NCBI GenBank assembly: GCA_947258435.1
Contig: CAMYID010000017.1
Span: forward strand, 1-64,000
Length of the DNA stretch: 64,000 bases
From: an uncultured Alphaproteobacteria bacterium
Lineage (GTDB): Bacteria; Pseudomonadota; Alphaproteobacteria; UBA11222
Reading direction: 5' to 3'
Of this stretch, positions 25,601 through 34,740 are shown piece by piece. How positions within the stretch are numbered: the stretch's first letter is position 1; each line of letters begins with the position of its first letter. A program made the translations under genes and the position numbers. Under the pieces are notes generated by a model. It was not told where the DNA came from, searched no databases, and saw nothing but the letters and a program-made list of their open reading frames with translations.

Positions 25601-27061
25601 ATGGCGGATAAGCGGGAATTAAGCGTCGCGATCATCGGCGCGGGCGCGGGCGGCATCATGTCCGCGATCAAATTGCGCGATTCGGGTATCAGGAAAATCG
25701 TCCTGTTCGAAAAGGCGGCCGATCTTGGCGGCACCTGGCGCGACAACACCTATCCCGGTCTTGTCTGCGACGTCCCCTCGCATCTATATCGCTTTTCTTT
25801 CGCCCCCAATCCGGACTGGAGCCAGACTTTTTCCCCCGGTTCGGAAATCTACGCCTATGTCCGCAAGGTCGCTGAAGACAATAATGTCGAGGAAATGATC
25901 CGCTATGACAGCGAGGTTACAAAACTCGCATACAAAGACAAACGCTGGCACGTCACCACGACACAGGGCGATCAGGGCGAATTCGATGTGGTCATCAGCG
26001 CGGTCGGCATTCTCCACCACCCGGTCTATCCCGATATCGAGGGGCTCGACAGTTTCAAGGGGGATTGTTTCCACAGTTCGCGCTGGAACCATGACGTTTC
26101 GCTCAAGGGCAAGCGCGTCGGCATCATCGGCACAGGCTCAACCGCGGTACAGATCGTCGGCGCGGTAGTCGACGATGTCGCGCAGCTTTCGCTGTTCCAG
26201 CGGACCCCGCAATGGGTGATGAATGCGCCCAACCTGCCTGTACCGGAAGAGGATAAGGCACATTACCGGGCGCATCCTGAAGAGATGTCAGCCATGTACG
26301 ATCAGCTTGCCGCTACGATGAATCACGGTTTCGCGGCCGCCATTGTCGGCGATAACGCCATGGCGCTGGAAAAGATCCAGGAAGGCTGCCAGCAAAGCCT
26401 TGATGAGGGTGTGCAGGATCCGGAACTGCGCGCCAGGTTACAGCCGGATTATTCGGCTGGCTGCAAGCGGCTGATCATGTCAGACCGGTTCTATCCCGCG
26501 ATCCAGAAACCCAATGCCGAGCTTGTGACCGACCCGATTGAACGGATCGAACCCGAAGGCGTGCGCACCAGGGATGGCCGTCTGCACGCGCTTGACGTGC
26601 TTGTGCTGTGCACAGGCTTTGACCCGCACCGCTTCCTTGCCGATACCGAAGTCGTCGGCCGCAACGGGCAAACCCTGAACGAAGCCTGGTCGAACGGCAA
26701 CTATGCCTACAAGACCATTTGTGTGCCGAACTTCCCCAACCTGCTTTTCCTTGGCGGGCCAAACAGCCCGATCGGCAATTTCTCCTACCTGATGACGGCG
26801 GAGCGGCAATTCGCCTATGTCGAAAAGCTTATCGGCCTGCTGCGCGACGGCACGCTGGAAGAAGTCGATCCGAAAGCGGATGTGACAAAACAGTTCAATC
26901 AGGCAATCAAGGATGCGATGCCACACACCGTCTGGGCATCGGGGGGCTGCCAGAGCTGGTACTATGACCGCTTTGGCAATGTCGCCTCCTGGCCCTGGAC
27001 GTTTGCACGCTTCGAGGAAGAGCTGAGCACCCCGCTGCTTGAGGATTTCACCGCGGCCTGA
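25601..27061 (+). CDS. Baeyer-Villiger-type flavin monooxygenase
   Basis: The 486-aa protein has two Rossmann motifs (GAGAGG at 13-18 for FAD, GTGSTAVQ at 177-184 for NADPH) and between them the Baeyer-Villiger fingerprint FxGxxxHxxxW (Phe152 to Trp162, last residues WNHD). Such enzymes insert oxygen next to a ketone to form esters or lactones in the breakdown of cyclic ketones, terpenoids or steroids. A GGxxDLGGTW motif near 43-47 is also typical. The substrate cannot be told. It is followed 181 bp later by an acyl-CoA synthetase gene on the same strand. Confidence 0.92.
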   Translation: MADKRELSVAIIGAGAGGIMSAIKLRDSGIRKIVLFEKAADLGGTWRDNTYPGLVCDVPSHLYRFSFAPNPDWSQTFSPGSEIYAYVRKVAEDNNVEEMIRYDSEVTKLAYKDKRWHVTTTQGDQGEFDVVISAVGILHHPVYPDIEGLDSFKGDCFHSSRWNHDVSLKGKRVGIIGTGSTAVQIVGAVVDDVAQLSLFQRTPQWVMNAPNLPVPEEDKAHYRAHPEEMSAMYDQLAATMNHGFAAAIVGDNAMALEKIQEGCQQSLDEGVQDPELRARLQPDYSAGCKRLIMSDRFYPAIQKPNAELVTDPIERIEPEGVRTRDGRLHALDVLVLCTGFDPHRFLADTEVVGRNGQTLNEAWSNGNYAYKTICVPNFPNLLFLGGPNSPIGNFSYLMTAERQFAYVEKLIGLLRDGTLEEVDPKADVTKQFNQAIKDAMPHTVWASGGCQSWYYDRFGNVASWPWTFARFEEELSTPLLEDFTAA

Positions 27062-27104
27062 CCCGCTCACCAGCCTCAATCCTCTCACACACTCCTCAAA
27101 CAGT

Positions 27105-27128
27105 CAGGCGCGCCCCCCGCCGCGCCTG
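27105..27128 (+). other. GC-rich perfect stem-loop between the monooxygenase and synthetase genes
   Basis: CAGGCGCG (27105-27112) pairs perfectly with CGCGCCTG (27121-27128) around an 8-base loop. No T run follows, so it is not a standard terminator. It could partly terminate, or protect the 3' end of the upstream message. Confidence 0.4.
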
Positions 27129-27242
27129 GTCCCCTGTTACATCTGCCAATCCCGACCAGAACCGCAGCGACATTCACCTTACGCCGCGGCTATGCTATCG
27201 AGATGGCGCATAACAATAAGCAATCAGGGGAGAAACAGGGTC

Positions 27243-28871
27243 ATGCGCATGCATCTGGCATCACTTTGGGAACTTGTGGCCGATACGGTCCCCGATCATC
27301 CCGCGCTCATTCACGCGCAGACACGGCGCAGCTGGGCCGAGTTTGACCGGCGCGCGGCGCAGCTTGCTTCGGCCTTTGCACGCGCGGGCCTCGGCACCGA
27401 TTCGAAAATCGGGCATTATCTCTACAATTGCGCGGAATATACCGAAGCGCATTTTGCCGCCTTCAAGATGAGCGCCTCCCCCATCAATGTGAATTACCGC
27501 TATCTCGACGAGGAACTGCGCTATCTGCTCGACAATAGCGATAGCGAGGCTGTGCTGTTCCACGGGCGGCTGGCGGAGCGGATCGACAGGGTGCGCGGGG
27601 AACTGCCCAGGCTCAGACTGCTTGTGCAGGTGGATGACGGGGAAGCACCGCTGCTTGAGGGGGCCGTGGATTACGAAACATTTCTGAACAGTGGCGACCC
27701 GATGCCGCGCAGGGACCGTTCCGAAGACGAGATCTACATGCTCTATACCGGCGGCACCACCGGCATGCCGAAGGGGGTGATGTACAGCCAGCGCGATCAA
27801 TGTATGCGGCTGATGCGGCTTGGCTTTGACTTTCGCGATGTACCGCGCCCCACAAGCGAGGCGGAGATGGCCGCCAATATCAAACGCATGGCGGCGAATG
27901 GCGAATTGCCCGTTGCGCTGACCGCCTGCCCGCTGATGCATGGCACGGGCATGTGGGCGGGCGCCATGGGGCCGATGACGGTGGGCGGCTGCGCGGTGAC
28001 GGTGCCCAATCTGCATTTCGATGCCGATGCGGTGTGGGCTGAGGTCACCCGGACAGGGGCTACCGATCTTGTCATTGTGGGCGACGCTTTCGCCAAGCCA
28101 CTGGCCGATGCGCTTGACCGGGCGAAGGCGGCCGACACGCCGCACGATCTTTCAAGCCTCAGGCTTATCGTTTCCTCCGGCGTGATGTGGACGATGGAAG
28201 TCAAGGAACGGCTGCTTGCGCATCACGATATGACGCTGATCGACGCCATGGGCTCGACCGAGGGGACGACAGGCCGGTCGGTCATGACCCGCGCGACAAA
28301 GGCCGCCACCGCCCGGTTCGAACTTGCCGATACCACAAAGGTGTTCAATGAAGATGACCAGGAAGTGGTGCCCGGCTCGGGCGAAAAAGGGCTGATCGCA
28401 ACAGGCGGTGTGGTACCCATCGGCTATTTCAAGGACCCGGAAAAATCGGCCAAAACCTTCCGCACCGTGAATGGCGTGCGCTATACATTCGGCGGTGACT
28501 GGGCAACAGTCGAAGCAGACGGCACCATTACCCTGCTCGGTCGTGGCTCGGTCTGCATCAATAGCGCGGGCGAGAAAATCTTCCCCGAAGAGGTGGAAGA
28601 GGCAGTGAAACTCAACCCCGCGGTCTATGACTGTCTGGTGGTGGGTGTGCCCGACGAACGGTTTGGCGAACGGGTGGTTGCGGTCACCTCTTCCCGCCCC
28701 GGCAGCACGACAGCCGAAGATGAGCTTGTCGCCTTTCTGCGCGACAAGCTGGCAGGCTACAAGCTGCCCAAGCATGTGGTGATGGTGGACAAGGTGCAAC
28801 GCGCGCCGAACGGCAAAGCCGACTATAAATGGGCAAAGGCCACGGCACTCGACGCGCTGGGGCTTGGTTAA
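27243..28871 (+). CDS. Acyl-CoA synthetase (AMP-forming)
   Basis: The 542-aa ANL-superfamily enzyme activates a carboxylic acid to its CoA thioester through an acyl-AMP. The P-loop reads YTGGTTGMPKGVM (about 170-182), followed by the GSTEGTTG adenine motif, FGGDWATVEADG, the hinge GRGS and the C-terminal catalytic Lys in APNGKADYKWAK. The start at 27243 has AGGGGAGAAACAGGG before it; the longer open frame upstream has no homology pattern. With the monooxygenase before it and the P450 after it, it may activate the acid released from a Baeyer-Villiger ester or terminal oxidation. Fatty, terpenoid or steroid acids are all possible. Confidence 0.92.
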   Translation: MRMHLASLWELVADTVPDHPALIHAQTRRSWAEFDRRAAQLASAFARAGLGTDSKIGHYLYNCAEYTEAHFAAFKMSASPINVNYRYLDEELRYLLDNSDSEAVLFHGRLAERIDRVRGELPRLRLLVQVDDGEAPLLEGAVDYETFLNSGDPMPRRDRSEDEIYMLYTGGTTGMPKGVMYSQRDQCMRLMRLGFDFRDVPRPTSEAEMAANIKRMAANGELPVALTACPLMHGTGMWAGAMGPMTVGGCAVTVPNLHFDADAVWAEVTRTGATDLVIVGDAFAKPLADALDRAKAADTPHDLSSLRLIVSSGVMWTMEVKERLLAHHDMTLIDAMGSTEGTTGRSVMTRATKAATARFELADTTKVFNEDDQEVVPGSGEKGLIATGGVVPIGYFKDPEKSAKTFRTVNGVRYTFGGDWATVEADGTITLLGRGSVCINSAGEKIFPEEVEEAVKLNPAVYDCLVVGVPDERFGERVVAVTSSRPGSTTAEDELVAFLRDKLAGYKLPKHVVMVDKVQRAPNGKADYKWAKATALDALGLG

Positions 28872-28930
28872 ATCACGGGGCGCAGGCAAACGACATGCCC
28901 GGCGCATCGCCAGCGCGCGCCTCACACAAA

Positions 28931-28972
28931 GAAAAACGCCCGTCTTTTCGGTAAGACGGGCGTCGCTTTTTT
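28931..28972. terminator. Bidirectional rho-independent terminator
   Basis: An 11-bp perfect stem (28936-28946 with 28953-28963) with loop TTCGGT is flanked by an A run (28932-28936) and a T run (28967-28972). It lies between the converging acyl-CoA synthetase and P450 genes and should stop transcription from both sides. Confidence 0.9.
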
Positions 28973-28975
28973 ATA

Positions 28976-28998
28976 TGACCGGTTTTACGTGACCGGTT
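28976..28998. repeat. Short direct repeat TGACCGGTT
   Basis: TGACCGGTT occurs at 28976-28984 and again at 28990-28998, 14 bases apart, between the bidirectional terminator and the P450 stop codon. No function is evident. Confidence 0.5.
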
Positions 28999-29004
28999 GG
29001 GCGC

Positions 29005-30276
29005 TCAACCCGCGATCCGCACCGGCAGTTCGAGATAGCCGTGGATCAGGTTGGAATTGGTCCGAACCGGATCGCCCACCACCTCGATAAAGTCGAAGCG
29101 TTTCATCGCCTCTTCCCAGATGATACGCAGCTGCATTTCCGCAAGCCGGTTACCGACGCAACGGTGAATACCGAAACCGAAGGACAGATGCTGCCGCGGG
29201 TTCTTACGATCAATGATGAAGCTGTAAGGATCGGGGATCACCTCATCATCCCGGTTGCCCGAGATGTACCACATGATCACCTTCTCACCCTTTTTGATCT
29301 GCTTGCCGCCAAGCTCGGTATCGGCAAGCACCGTCCGCCGCATATGGGTCAGCGGAGTCTGCCAGCGGATAATTTCGGGCACCATGGTTTCAATCAGCTT
29401 GTGATTGTCACGCAGCTTCTGATACTCATCCGGGTTCTGATTAAGCGCCAGCAGGCCGCCGGTAATCGAATTGCGCGTCGTATCGTTACCACCCACAATA
29501 AGCAGCAGCAGATTGCCGATGAATTCACCCCGGTCCATGTAGCGGGTCGATTCCCCATGTGCCAGCATGGAGATAAGATCGCCACCGGGTTCGCGCGCAT
29601 TCACCCGCTCGTTCCACAACCCCATGAAATAGTCAGCACATTCAAAAATCTTGGCGCGCCGCGCTTCTTCAAGCTCGGGCGTGGAAGCGTCTTCTTCGGA
29701 AGTTGCGGCGTCTGACCATTCGGTCAGCTTGCGCCGGTCCTCGAACGGGAAATCGAACAAGGTCGCCAGCATCTGCGTCGTCAGTTCGATGGAAACAAGA
29801 TCGACCCAGTTGAATGTTTCATTGCGCGGCAGGGAATCCAGGATAGTACCCGCACGTTCCCGAATCGTGTTTTCAAGCCTGGCAAGATTCGCCGGCGCGA
29901 CGATGGGCTGCACCACCTTACGCTGTGCATCATGCTTTGGCGGGTCCATGGCGATGAACATGGGCAGCGCCGTTTCTTCGGGCTGACCGCGCATCACCAC
30001 CCCACCAAGCTGCGAGTCGGAGGAATAAATCTGATGGTGGGTATCGACATAGACGATGTCGTTGAATTTTGTCACCGACCAGTAAGGGCCATACTGGCTG
30101 TCGGCACAATAGTGCACCGGGTCCTCGCGGCGCAGACGCTCGAAATACGCGTCCTGCTTGTCCGCGCGAAACAGTTCGGCCCCCGACACATCGATTTGTG
30201 CAAGTGGAATCGAATAGGGATCGGGAATATCGCTGTCAGGCGCCGCCGCCTCATTGAGTATTGCCGCATCACTCAT
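29005..30276 (-). CDS. Cytochrome P450, CYP153 (alkane/terminal hydroxylase) type
   Basis: The 423-aa soluble P450 has the I-helix GGNDTTRNS oxygen-binding motif, the ExxR pair in PEIIRW, and the haem loop FGFGIHRCVGNR with ligand Cys373. Stretches such as FIAMDPPKHDAQRK, SIELTTQMLATLFDFP and WQTPLTHMRRT match what I recall of CYP153A terminal alkane hydroxylases. CYP153 enzymes hydroxylate medium-chain alkanes, fatty acids or monoterpenes at the chain end. The usual ferredoxin and ferredoxin reductase partners are not next to it. A GAGGAGGG ribosome site and a consensus -10 box precede the gene. Confidence 0.93.
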   Translation of the reverse strand: MSDAAILNEAAAPDSDIPDPYSIPLAQIDVSGAELFRADKQDAYFERLRREDPVHYCADSQYGPYWSVTKFNDIVYVDTHHQIYSSDSQLGGVVMRGQPEETALPMFIAMDPPKHDAQRKVVQPIVAPANLARLENTIRERAGTILDSLPRNETFNWVDLVSIELTTQMLATLFDFPFEDRRKLTEWSDAATSEEDASTPELEEARRAKIFECADYFMGLWNERVNAREPGGDLISMLAHGESTRYMDRGEFIGNLLLLIVGGNDTTRNSITGGLLALNQNPDEYQKLRDNHKLIETMVPEIIRWQTPLTHMRRTVLADTELGGKQIKKGEKVIMWYISGNRDDEVIPDPYSFIIDRKNPRQHLSFGFGIHRCVGNRLAEMQLRIIWEEAMKRFDFIEVVGDPVRTNSNLIHGYLELPVRIAG

Positions 30277-30318
30277 CTGAAACCCTCCTCATACGCTTTC
30301 AATTTCCAGATAACCTTC

Positions 30319-30347
30319 ATTATAGACTGCCGCCCGTCCGGTTTCCA
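30319..30347 (-). promoter_or_regulatory. sigma70-type promoter of the P450 gene
   Basis: On the minus strand a perfect TATAAT (30319-30324) follows TGGAAA (30342-30347) at 17 bases. Transcription would begin near 30312 with a leader of about 36 bases. Upstream of the -35 an 8-bp inverted pair, TACATCGG (30358-30365) and CCGATGTA (30407-30414), might bind an activator. The rest of the 300-bp gap 30277-30576 shows no other clear element. Confidence 0.6.
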
Positions 30348-30576
30348 TCTAAAATGATACATCGGTATTAATTCACGGTCCTGCAAGCCGCCCCCCTATA
30401 AACGGGCCGATGTAACCTGTTCGGGCCGGGTATGTTTTGCGCCGTCGCATATTTGCAAATAGATTGGCTGTGGAAGAAAGCTGTTCACATCATTGCACGA
30501 TAGTGGCGGCGTGGTGACCGGCCATTGCAGGCATGCCACGCACAGCACAGTCATCGAGCCGGGGAAAGAATTATTG

Positions 30577-31344
30577 ATGCCATATGAGAAAATCGCATTC
30601 GTCGCCAGCGATTCCCGCCAAGCCCGCGACGCACTGCTTATTCTGAAGGACCGTTACGAAAATGTACCTGCTGCAGAAGCCGATGTGATCGTCGCATTGG
30701 GGGGCGATGGCTTCATGCTCAACACAATCCACGAGAATATGGGCCGCCACATCCCCATCTACGGAATGAATCGCGGCTCGCTCGGCTTTCTGATGAATGA
30801 GTTTCTCGTTGATAAACTTGTCGAGCGGATTGCCAAGGCCGAGCGGAGCGAACTGCACGCGCTGCGGATGCTGGCGACCGATATTCATGGCAACAAATTC
30901 GAAGGGCTTGCCATCAATGAGGTCTCGCTGCTGCGCTCGACGCGGCAAGCTGCAAAAATCAAGATCACGGTTGATGGGCGCGTGCGGATGCAGGAGCTCA
31001 ACTGCGACGGCGTACTTGTCGCAACGCCCGCGGGCAGCACCGCCTATAACCTGTCCGCACACGGGCCGATCCTGCCGATCAAGGCTGGCGTGCTTGCCCT
31101 GACCCCGATCAGCGCCTTCCGCCCGCGCCGCTGGCGTGGGGCACTTTTGCCCGATAGCGCGGTCGTCCGCTTCGATATTCTGGAAAAGGAAAAACGGCCT
31201 GTCAGCGCGGTTGCGGATATGCTGGAGGTGCGTGAGGTCGATCATGTCGAAGTGCAGATCGCAGAGGATATCGCCGTGCCGATCCTGTTCGACGAGGGCC
31301 ATGAACTCGATGAGCGCATATTGATGGAACAATTTACCGACTGA
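30577..31344 (+). CDS. nadK: NAD kinase
   Basis: NadK phosphorylates NAD to NADP in the cytoplasm. The 255-aa protein has the family GGDG motif (42-45, ALGGDGFML), the [10 protein letters not shown] motif and the C-terminal [17 protein letters not shown] block with the NAD-contacting residues. It is of the short alphaproteobacterial type, lacking an N-terminal extension. The start at 30577 fits the family; an open frame 28 codons longer is likely a shadow. An aspartoacylase-like gene starts 11 bp downstream, so the two are probably one operon. Confidence 0.94.
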   Translation: MPYEKIAFVASDSRQARDALLILKDRYENVPAAEADVIVALGGDGFMLNTIHENMGRHIPIYGMNRGSLGFLMNEFLVDKLVERIAKAERSELHALRMLATDIHGNKFEGLAINEVSLLRSTRQAAKIKITVDGRVRMQELNCDGVLVATPAGSTAYNLSAHGPILPIKAGVLALTPISAFRPRRWRGALLPDSAVVRFDILEKEKRPVSAVADMLEVREVDHVEVQIAEDIAVPILFDEGHELDERILMEQFTD

Positions 31345-31355
31345 TCACAACATCC

Positions 31356-32345
31356 ATGGCCATGGCAGTTTCTTCAACCGGTTCGTCGCCTGTGCCAGGC
31401 AGGGGCCCCGCACTTGGGGATTTTCCGCCGAGCAATTGCGGCACGGCCTATGTCTGGCGCTTCGACAGTACCGCACCGGGGCCGGTTCTGATGATCAGCG
31501 CCGCGGTGCATGGCAATGAAGTCTGTGGCGCGCAGGCGATCGGGGCGCTGCTTGATTCAGGGCTAAACCCGGCGAACGGCGCCATCATCCTCGCGCTGGC
31601 AAACCCCGACGCCTATGCCGCATATCTGAAAGGGGACAGCGTCGGCCGCTATGTCGATCAGGATATGAACCGGCTATGGGGAGCCGATATGCTGGCGCAA
31701 CCGGCAATTGATCGTGAAACCCGCCGTTGCCGGGAATTGCTGCCCTTTCTGCGTGAAACAGATTTCCTGGTCGATCTGCATTCCATGACACTTGAGGGGC
31801 CGCCGCTTGTGCTCACCGGACAGATGCCGCGCGCACGACAATTCGCCGAACAGCTCTGCATCGGTGACTTTCTGATTGCCGATACGGGGCATGCAGCAGG
31901 CCTCAGGATGCGCGACTTCGGGCCATTTTCCGACGCACAATCGCGGCAAACCGCGCTGCTGCTTGAATGCGGGCAACATCAAAGCCCGCAGGCGGGCGCC
32001 GTGGCGCTCAGGGCATGCTTGCGTCTAGTTGGGTTTTTTGGGCATAAGATTCCTGAAAAGCTGGAAAAAGACATGCAAAAGCAGTTGCGTCACGGGGCGG
32101 TGCAGGAACCGCCCCGGCCGCCGCAGGCGGTACGTATTACAGATACCATCACCGTGCGTACCGAACATTATCGCTATCTTGGTCCCGCGGCCGCGCTGAA
32201 TATCGTGGCCGAACAGGGGACGTTAATTGCGCGCGATGGCGATCAGCCGATCACCACGCCCTATCCCGACTGCGTGATATTAATGCCATCGATGCAGGCA
32301 TCACCGGGGCAGACCGCCATGCGGCTTGGCAGATTGACCGGGTGA
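31356..32345 (+). CDS. Succinylglutamate desuccinylase/aspartoacylase family protein
   Basis: The 329-aa protein is a zinc-dependent deacylase-type amidohydrolase of the AstE/aspartoacylase family. The zinc motif HGNE (AAVHGNEVCG, about 51-56) and the later His in DLHSMT are present. The C-terminal beta domain follows at about 230-329. Members release acyl groups from N-acyl amino acids; this one lacks any arginine-catabolism neighbours, so succinylglutamate is unlikely to be the true substrate. The first Met is at 31356, with a second two codons later. It overlaps the next gene by 4 bases (GTGA). Confidence 0.85.
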   Translation: MAMAVSSTGSSPVPGRGPALGDFPPSNCGTAYVWRFDSTAPGPVLMISAAVHGNEVCGAQAIGALLDSGLNPANGAIILALANPDAYAAYLKGDSVGRYVDQDMNRLWGADMLAQPAIDRETRRCRELLPFLRETDFLVDLHSMTLEGPPLVLTGQMPRARQFAEQLCIGDFLIADTGHAAGLRMRDFGPFSDAQSRQTALLLECGQHQSPQAGAVALRACLRLVGFFGHKIPEKLEKDMQKQLRHGAVQEPPRPPQAVRITDTITVRTEHYRYLGPAAALNIVAEQGTLIARDGDQPITTPYPDCVILMPSMQASPGQTAMRLGRLTG

Positions 32346-33460
32346 GCGCACCGACACCACAGATCGGCAGCACATTTAGCTGGCCCCGGCTGTGCGGCAC
32401 ACTGGCGCTGGCAGGCGGTGGCGGGGCGGTATTTGCCTGGCTTGGCGTACCACTTGCCTGGATGCTGGGCGCGATGCTGAGCGTTACGGTCGCAAGCCTG
32501 GCCGGTGCGCCCACCGTCATGGCGCAGCCGCTGCGGCGGGTGATGATCGCCATTCTGGGGATCATGCTGGGCAGCGCCTTCACACCCGAAATCCTGTCGG
32601 ATGCGCAAAAATGGTGGCCGGCCGTTATTACCATGCTGCTTTTTGTCAGCATCAGTACCGCTGCCTGCTATGTCTATTTCCGCAAGGTTGCGAAATTCGA
32701 CCCGACGACTGCCTATTTCTCAAGTGCCCCCGGCGGTTTGAGCGAGATGGCGCTGGTCGGCGAAAGCTATGGCGGCAATGTCGCCGCGATCAGCCTTGTT
32801 CACACGACGCGCATCCTGATCGTGGTTGGCACAATTCCGGTCTATTTCCGCTATATACAGGGGTGGGATGTACCGCCCAGCCCTATTGATAACGGTGTGG
32901 CGCTGCAATGGCTGGATATCGTGCTGCTGACGGGATGCGCGGTGGTGGGGGTCCCGCTGGCCGACAGGATCAGGCTGCCCGCCGGCGCATTGGTTGGCCC
33001 GATGATCCTGAGCGCGGCACTGCATATTGCCGGGCTGACCCATGCGGCCCCCCCTGCGCTGATCGTCGCAATGGCGCAGATTGTCATGGGCGCGGGGATA
33101 GGCTGCCGCTTTTCGGGGCTGTCGCTCAGCCGGGTCGGCACCATAATCCTTGCGGGCGCGGGATCGGGGCTGCTGCTTGTCGCCGGCGCGGCGCTGACCG
33201 CAATCTATTTCGCAGCGGCAGCGGGCCAGACGAGCGAGGCGCTGCTGCTCGCCCTCGCACCGGGCGGCCTTGCGGAGATGAGCCTGATTGCACTTGTCAT
33301 CGGCTCGCAGACCGCCTTTATCTCACTCATGCATATGCTGCGCATCGTATTTGTCGTGTTGATCGTACCAACCCTGTTCCGCCTGTTCAGCGGTCAAAGC
33401 CCGCAAAGCGACGCTGCGGAACCAATCGCTGAACAGTCCAACGAAAAAGCAGGCGATTGA
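32342..33460 (+). CDS. AbrB-type integral membrane protein (PF05145)
   Basis: The 372-aa protein is very hydrophobic, with about ten predicted membrane helices arranged as two similar halves. Each half has an SAPGGLSEM or LAPGGLAEM motif (near 126-134 and 307-315), the mark of the AbrB duplication family. These proteins are often misnamed 'ammonia monooxygenase' or 'transcriptional regulator'; their true role is not settled, and transport is the likeliest. The start is GTG overlapping the stop of the upstream deacylase, so the two are translationally coupled, which suggests the membrane protein may handle the deacylase substrate or product. Confidence 0.85.
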   Translation: MSAPTPQIGSTFSWPRLCGTLALAGGGGAVFAWLGVPLAWMLGAMLSVTVASLAGAPTVMAQPLRRVMIAILGIMLGSAFTPEILSDAQKWWPAVITMLLFVSISTAACYVYFRKVAKFDPTTAYFSSAPGGLSEMALVGESYGGNVAAISLVHTTRILIVVGTIPVYFRYIQGWDVPPSPIDNGVALQWLDIVLLTGCAVVGVPLADRIRLPAGALVGPMILSAALHIAGLTHAAPPALIVAMAQIVMGAGIGCRFSGLSLSRVGTIILAGAGSGLLLVAGAALTAIYFAAAAGQTSEALLLALAPGGLAEMSLIALVIGSQTAFISLMHMLRIVFVVLIVPTLFRLFSGQSPQSDAAEPIAEQSNEKAGD

Positions 33461-33492
33461 GCCGCGCGCGCCCCTGCTCTACATAGTCAGCC

Positions 33493-34650
33493 ATGGCAAG
33501 CTATGACTTTCTTATTATTGGGGCGGGCATCGTTGGGGCGGCAATAGGCTACCGCCTTGCCGCGCAGGGACGGGTTGCCATCCTGGAGATGGAGGCGCAG
33601 CCGGGCTATCACGCGACCGGTCGGTCTACCGCCACATTCGTGGAAACCTATGGTGGCCGGGCCGCACATCTCCTGACTACCGCCTCACGCCCATTTCTGG
33701 AGGATCCGCCCGTTGATTTCAGCGACACACCGCTGCTCACCCCGCGCGGTAATTTACGCTTTGCACGCCCCGGGCAGCAGGCACAGCTTGAGCAGATGCT
33801 GGCCGCCTGCGGACCGCGCATTCCGGATCTGGAGATCGTCTCGCAGCAAGCCGCGCTGGCGCTGTGCCCCTGTCTGCGGCCCGGGCTGGTCGACAGCGCC
33901 CTGTACGAACCCCGCGCAGCAGATATGGATGTTCACGCCATTCATCAGGGTTATTTGCGGGGTGCACGCGCACAAGGTGCGGAAATTTACCTGCAAACGC
34001 CCCTTGAGCATATTGAGGGGACCGGCGGGGACAACCCGCGTGGGCGGCAAGGCGGGCGAAACTGGCTTATCCGCACCAAAGACCAGATGATCGAGGCAGA
34101 CTGGCTGATCAATGCCGCTGGCGCCTGGGCCGACGACATTGCCCGGCTTACGGGTGTTCAGCCAGTAGGCATTGTGCCGAAACGGCGCACTGTGGTTACC
34201 ATCACCCCGCCCGCGGACATGATGACAGATCGATGGCCGCTTGTGCGCGATGCGGAGGAAAGCTTCTACTTTAAACCATTTGCAGGCAATCTTCTGGTGA
34301 CCCCGGCAGATGAAACCCCGTTTCCTCCCTGCGATGCACAACCCGAAGAGCTGGAAATTGCCCTCGCGCTGGAACGGATGAAGGCTGCGACCGGTATTTC
34401 CGCGCCCCGCCTGTCAAGCCGGTGGGCCGGGCTGCGCAGCTTCACCCCTGACGAACGCCCCGCCATCGGCCAAGCATCCGATCATCCGCATTTCTTCTGG
34501 GCAGCGGGTCTTGGCGGCTACGGCATCCAGACCTCCCCCGCCATCGGCATGATTACCGCATGGCTGCTTGCCGGTACACCGCTACCGGCCGCCAGTGAGG
34601 CAGAGCTCATCTCCCTGATACCCGAGATTACGCCCGCACGGTTTTCCTGA
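33493..34650 (+). CDS. FAD-dependent oxidoreductase (DAO/glycine oxidase type)
   Basis: The 385-aa protein has an N-terminal FAD Rossmann motif GAGIVGAAIGYRLA (about 8-21), the YHATGRST motif typical of D-amino acid/glycine/sarcosine oxidases and dehydrogenases, a NAAGAWAD loop, and the C-terminal GLGGYGIQTSPAIG flavin motif. It should oxidise an amine or alpha-hydroxy acid such as a D-amino acid. It starts 32 bp after the AbrB-type gene on the same strand. Substrate unknown. Confidence 0.88.
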   Translation: MASYDFLIIGAGIVGAAIGYRLAAQGRVAILEMEAQPGYHATGRSTATFVETYGGRAAHLLTTASRPFLEDPPVDFSDTPLLTPRGNLRFARPGQQAQLEQMLAACGPRIPDLEIVSQQAALALCPCLRPGLVDSALYEPRAADMDVHAIHQGYLRGARAQGAEIYLQTPLEHIEGTGGDNPRGRQGGRNWLIRTKDQMIEADWLINAAGAWADDIARLTGVQPVGIVPKRRTVVTITPPADMMTDRWPLVRDAEESFYFKPFAGNLLVTPADETPFPPCDAQPEELEIALALERMKAATGISAPRLSSRWAGLRSFTPDERPAIGQASDHPHFFWAAGLGGYGIQTSPAIGMITAWLLAGTPLPAASEAELISLIPEITPARFS

Positions 34651-34740
34651 CAGGAATGCTGTCCAGCGCCCGGAATTTAACTTATCGTTATTGGTGTGAT
34701 GATAAATTATTACACTTATAACGATAGGCTCTGTATCCAC

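Noticed and set aside
34660-34740. A transfer RNA or small RNA in the AT-rich stretch before the HPt gene
   Set aside because: No clover-leaf arms or CCA end can be drawn; it looks like an ordinary promoter region.
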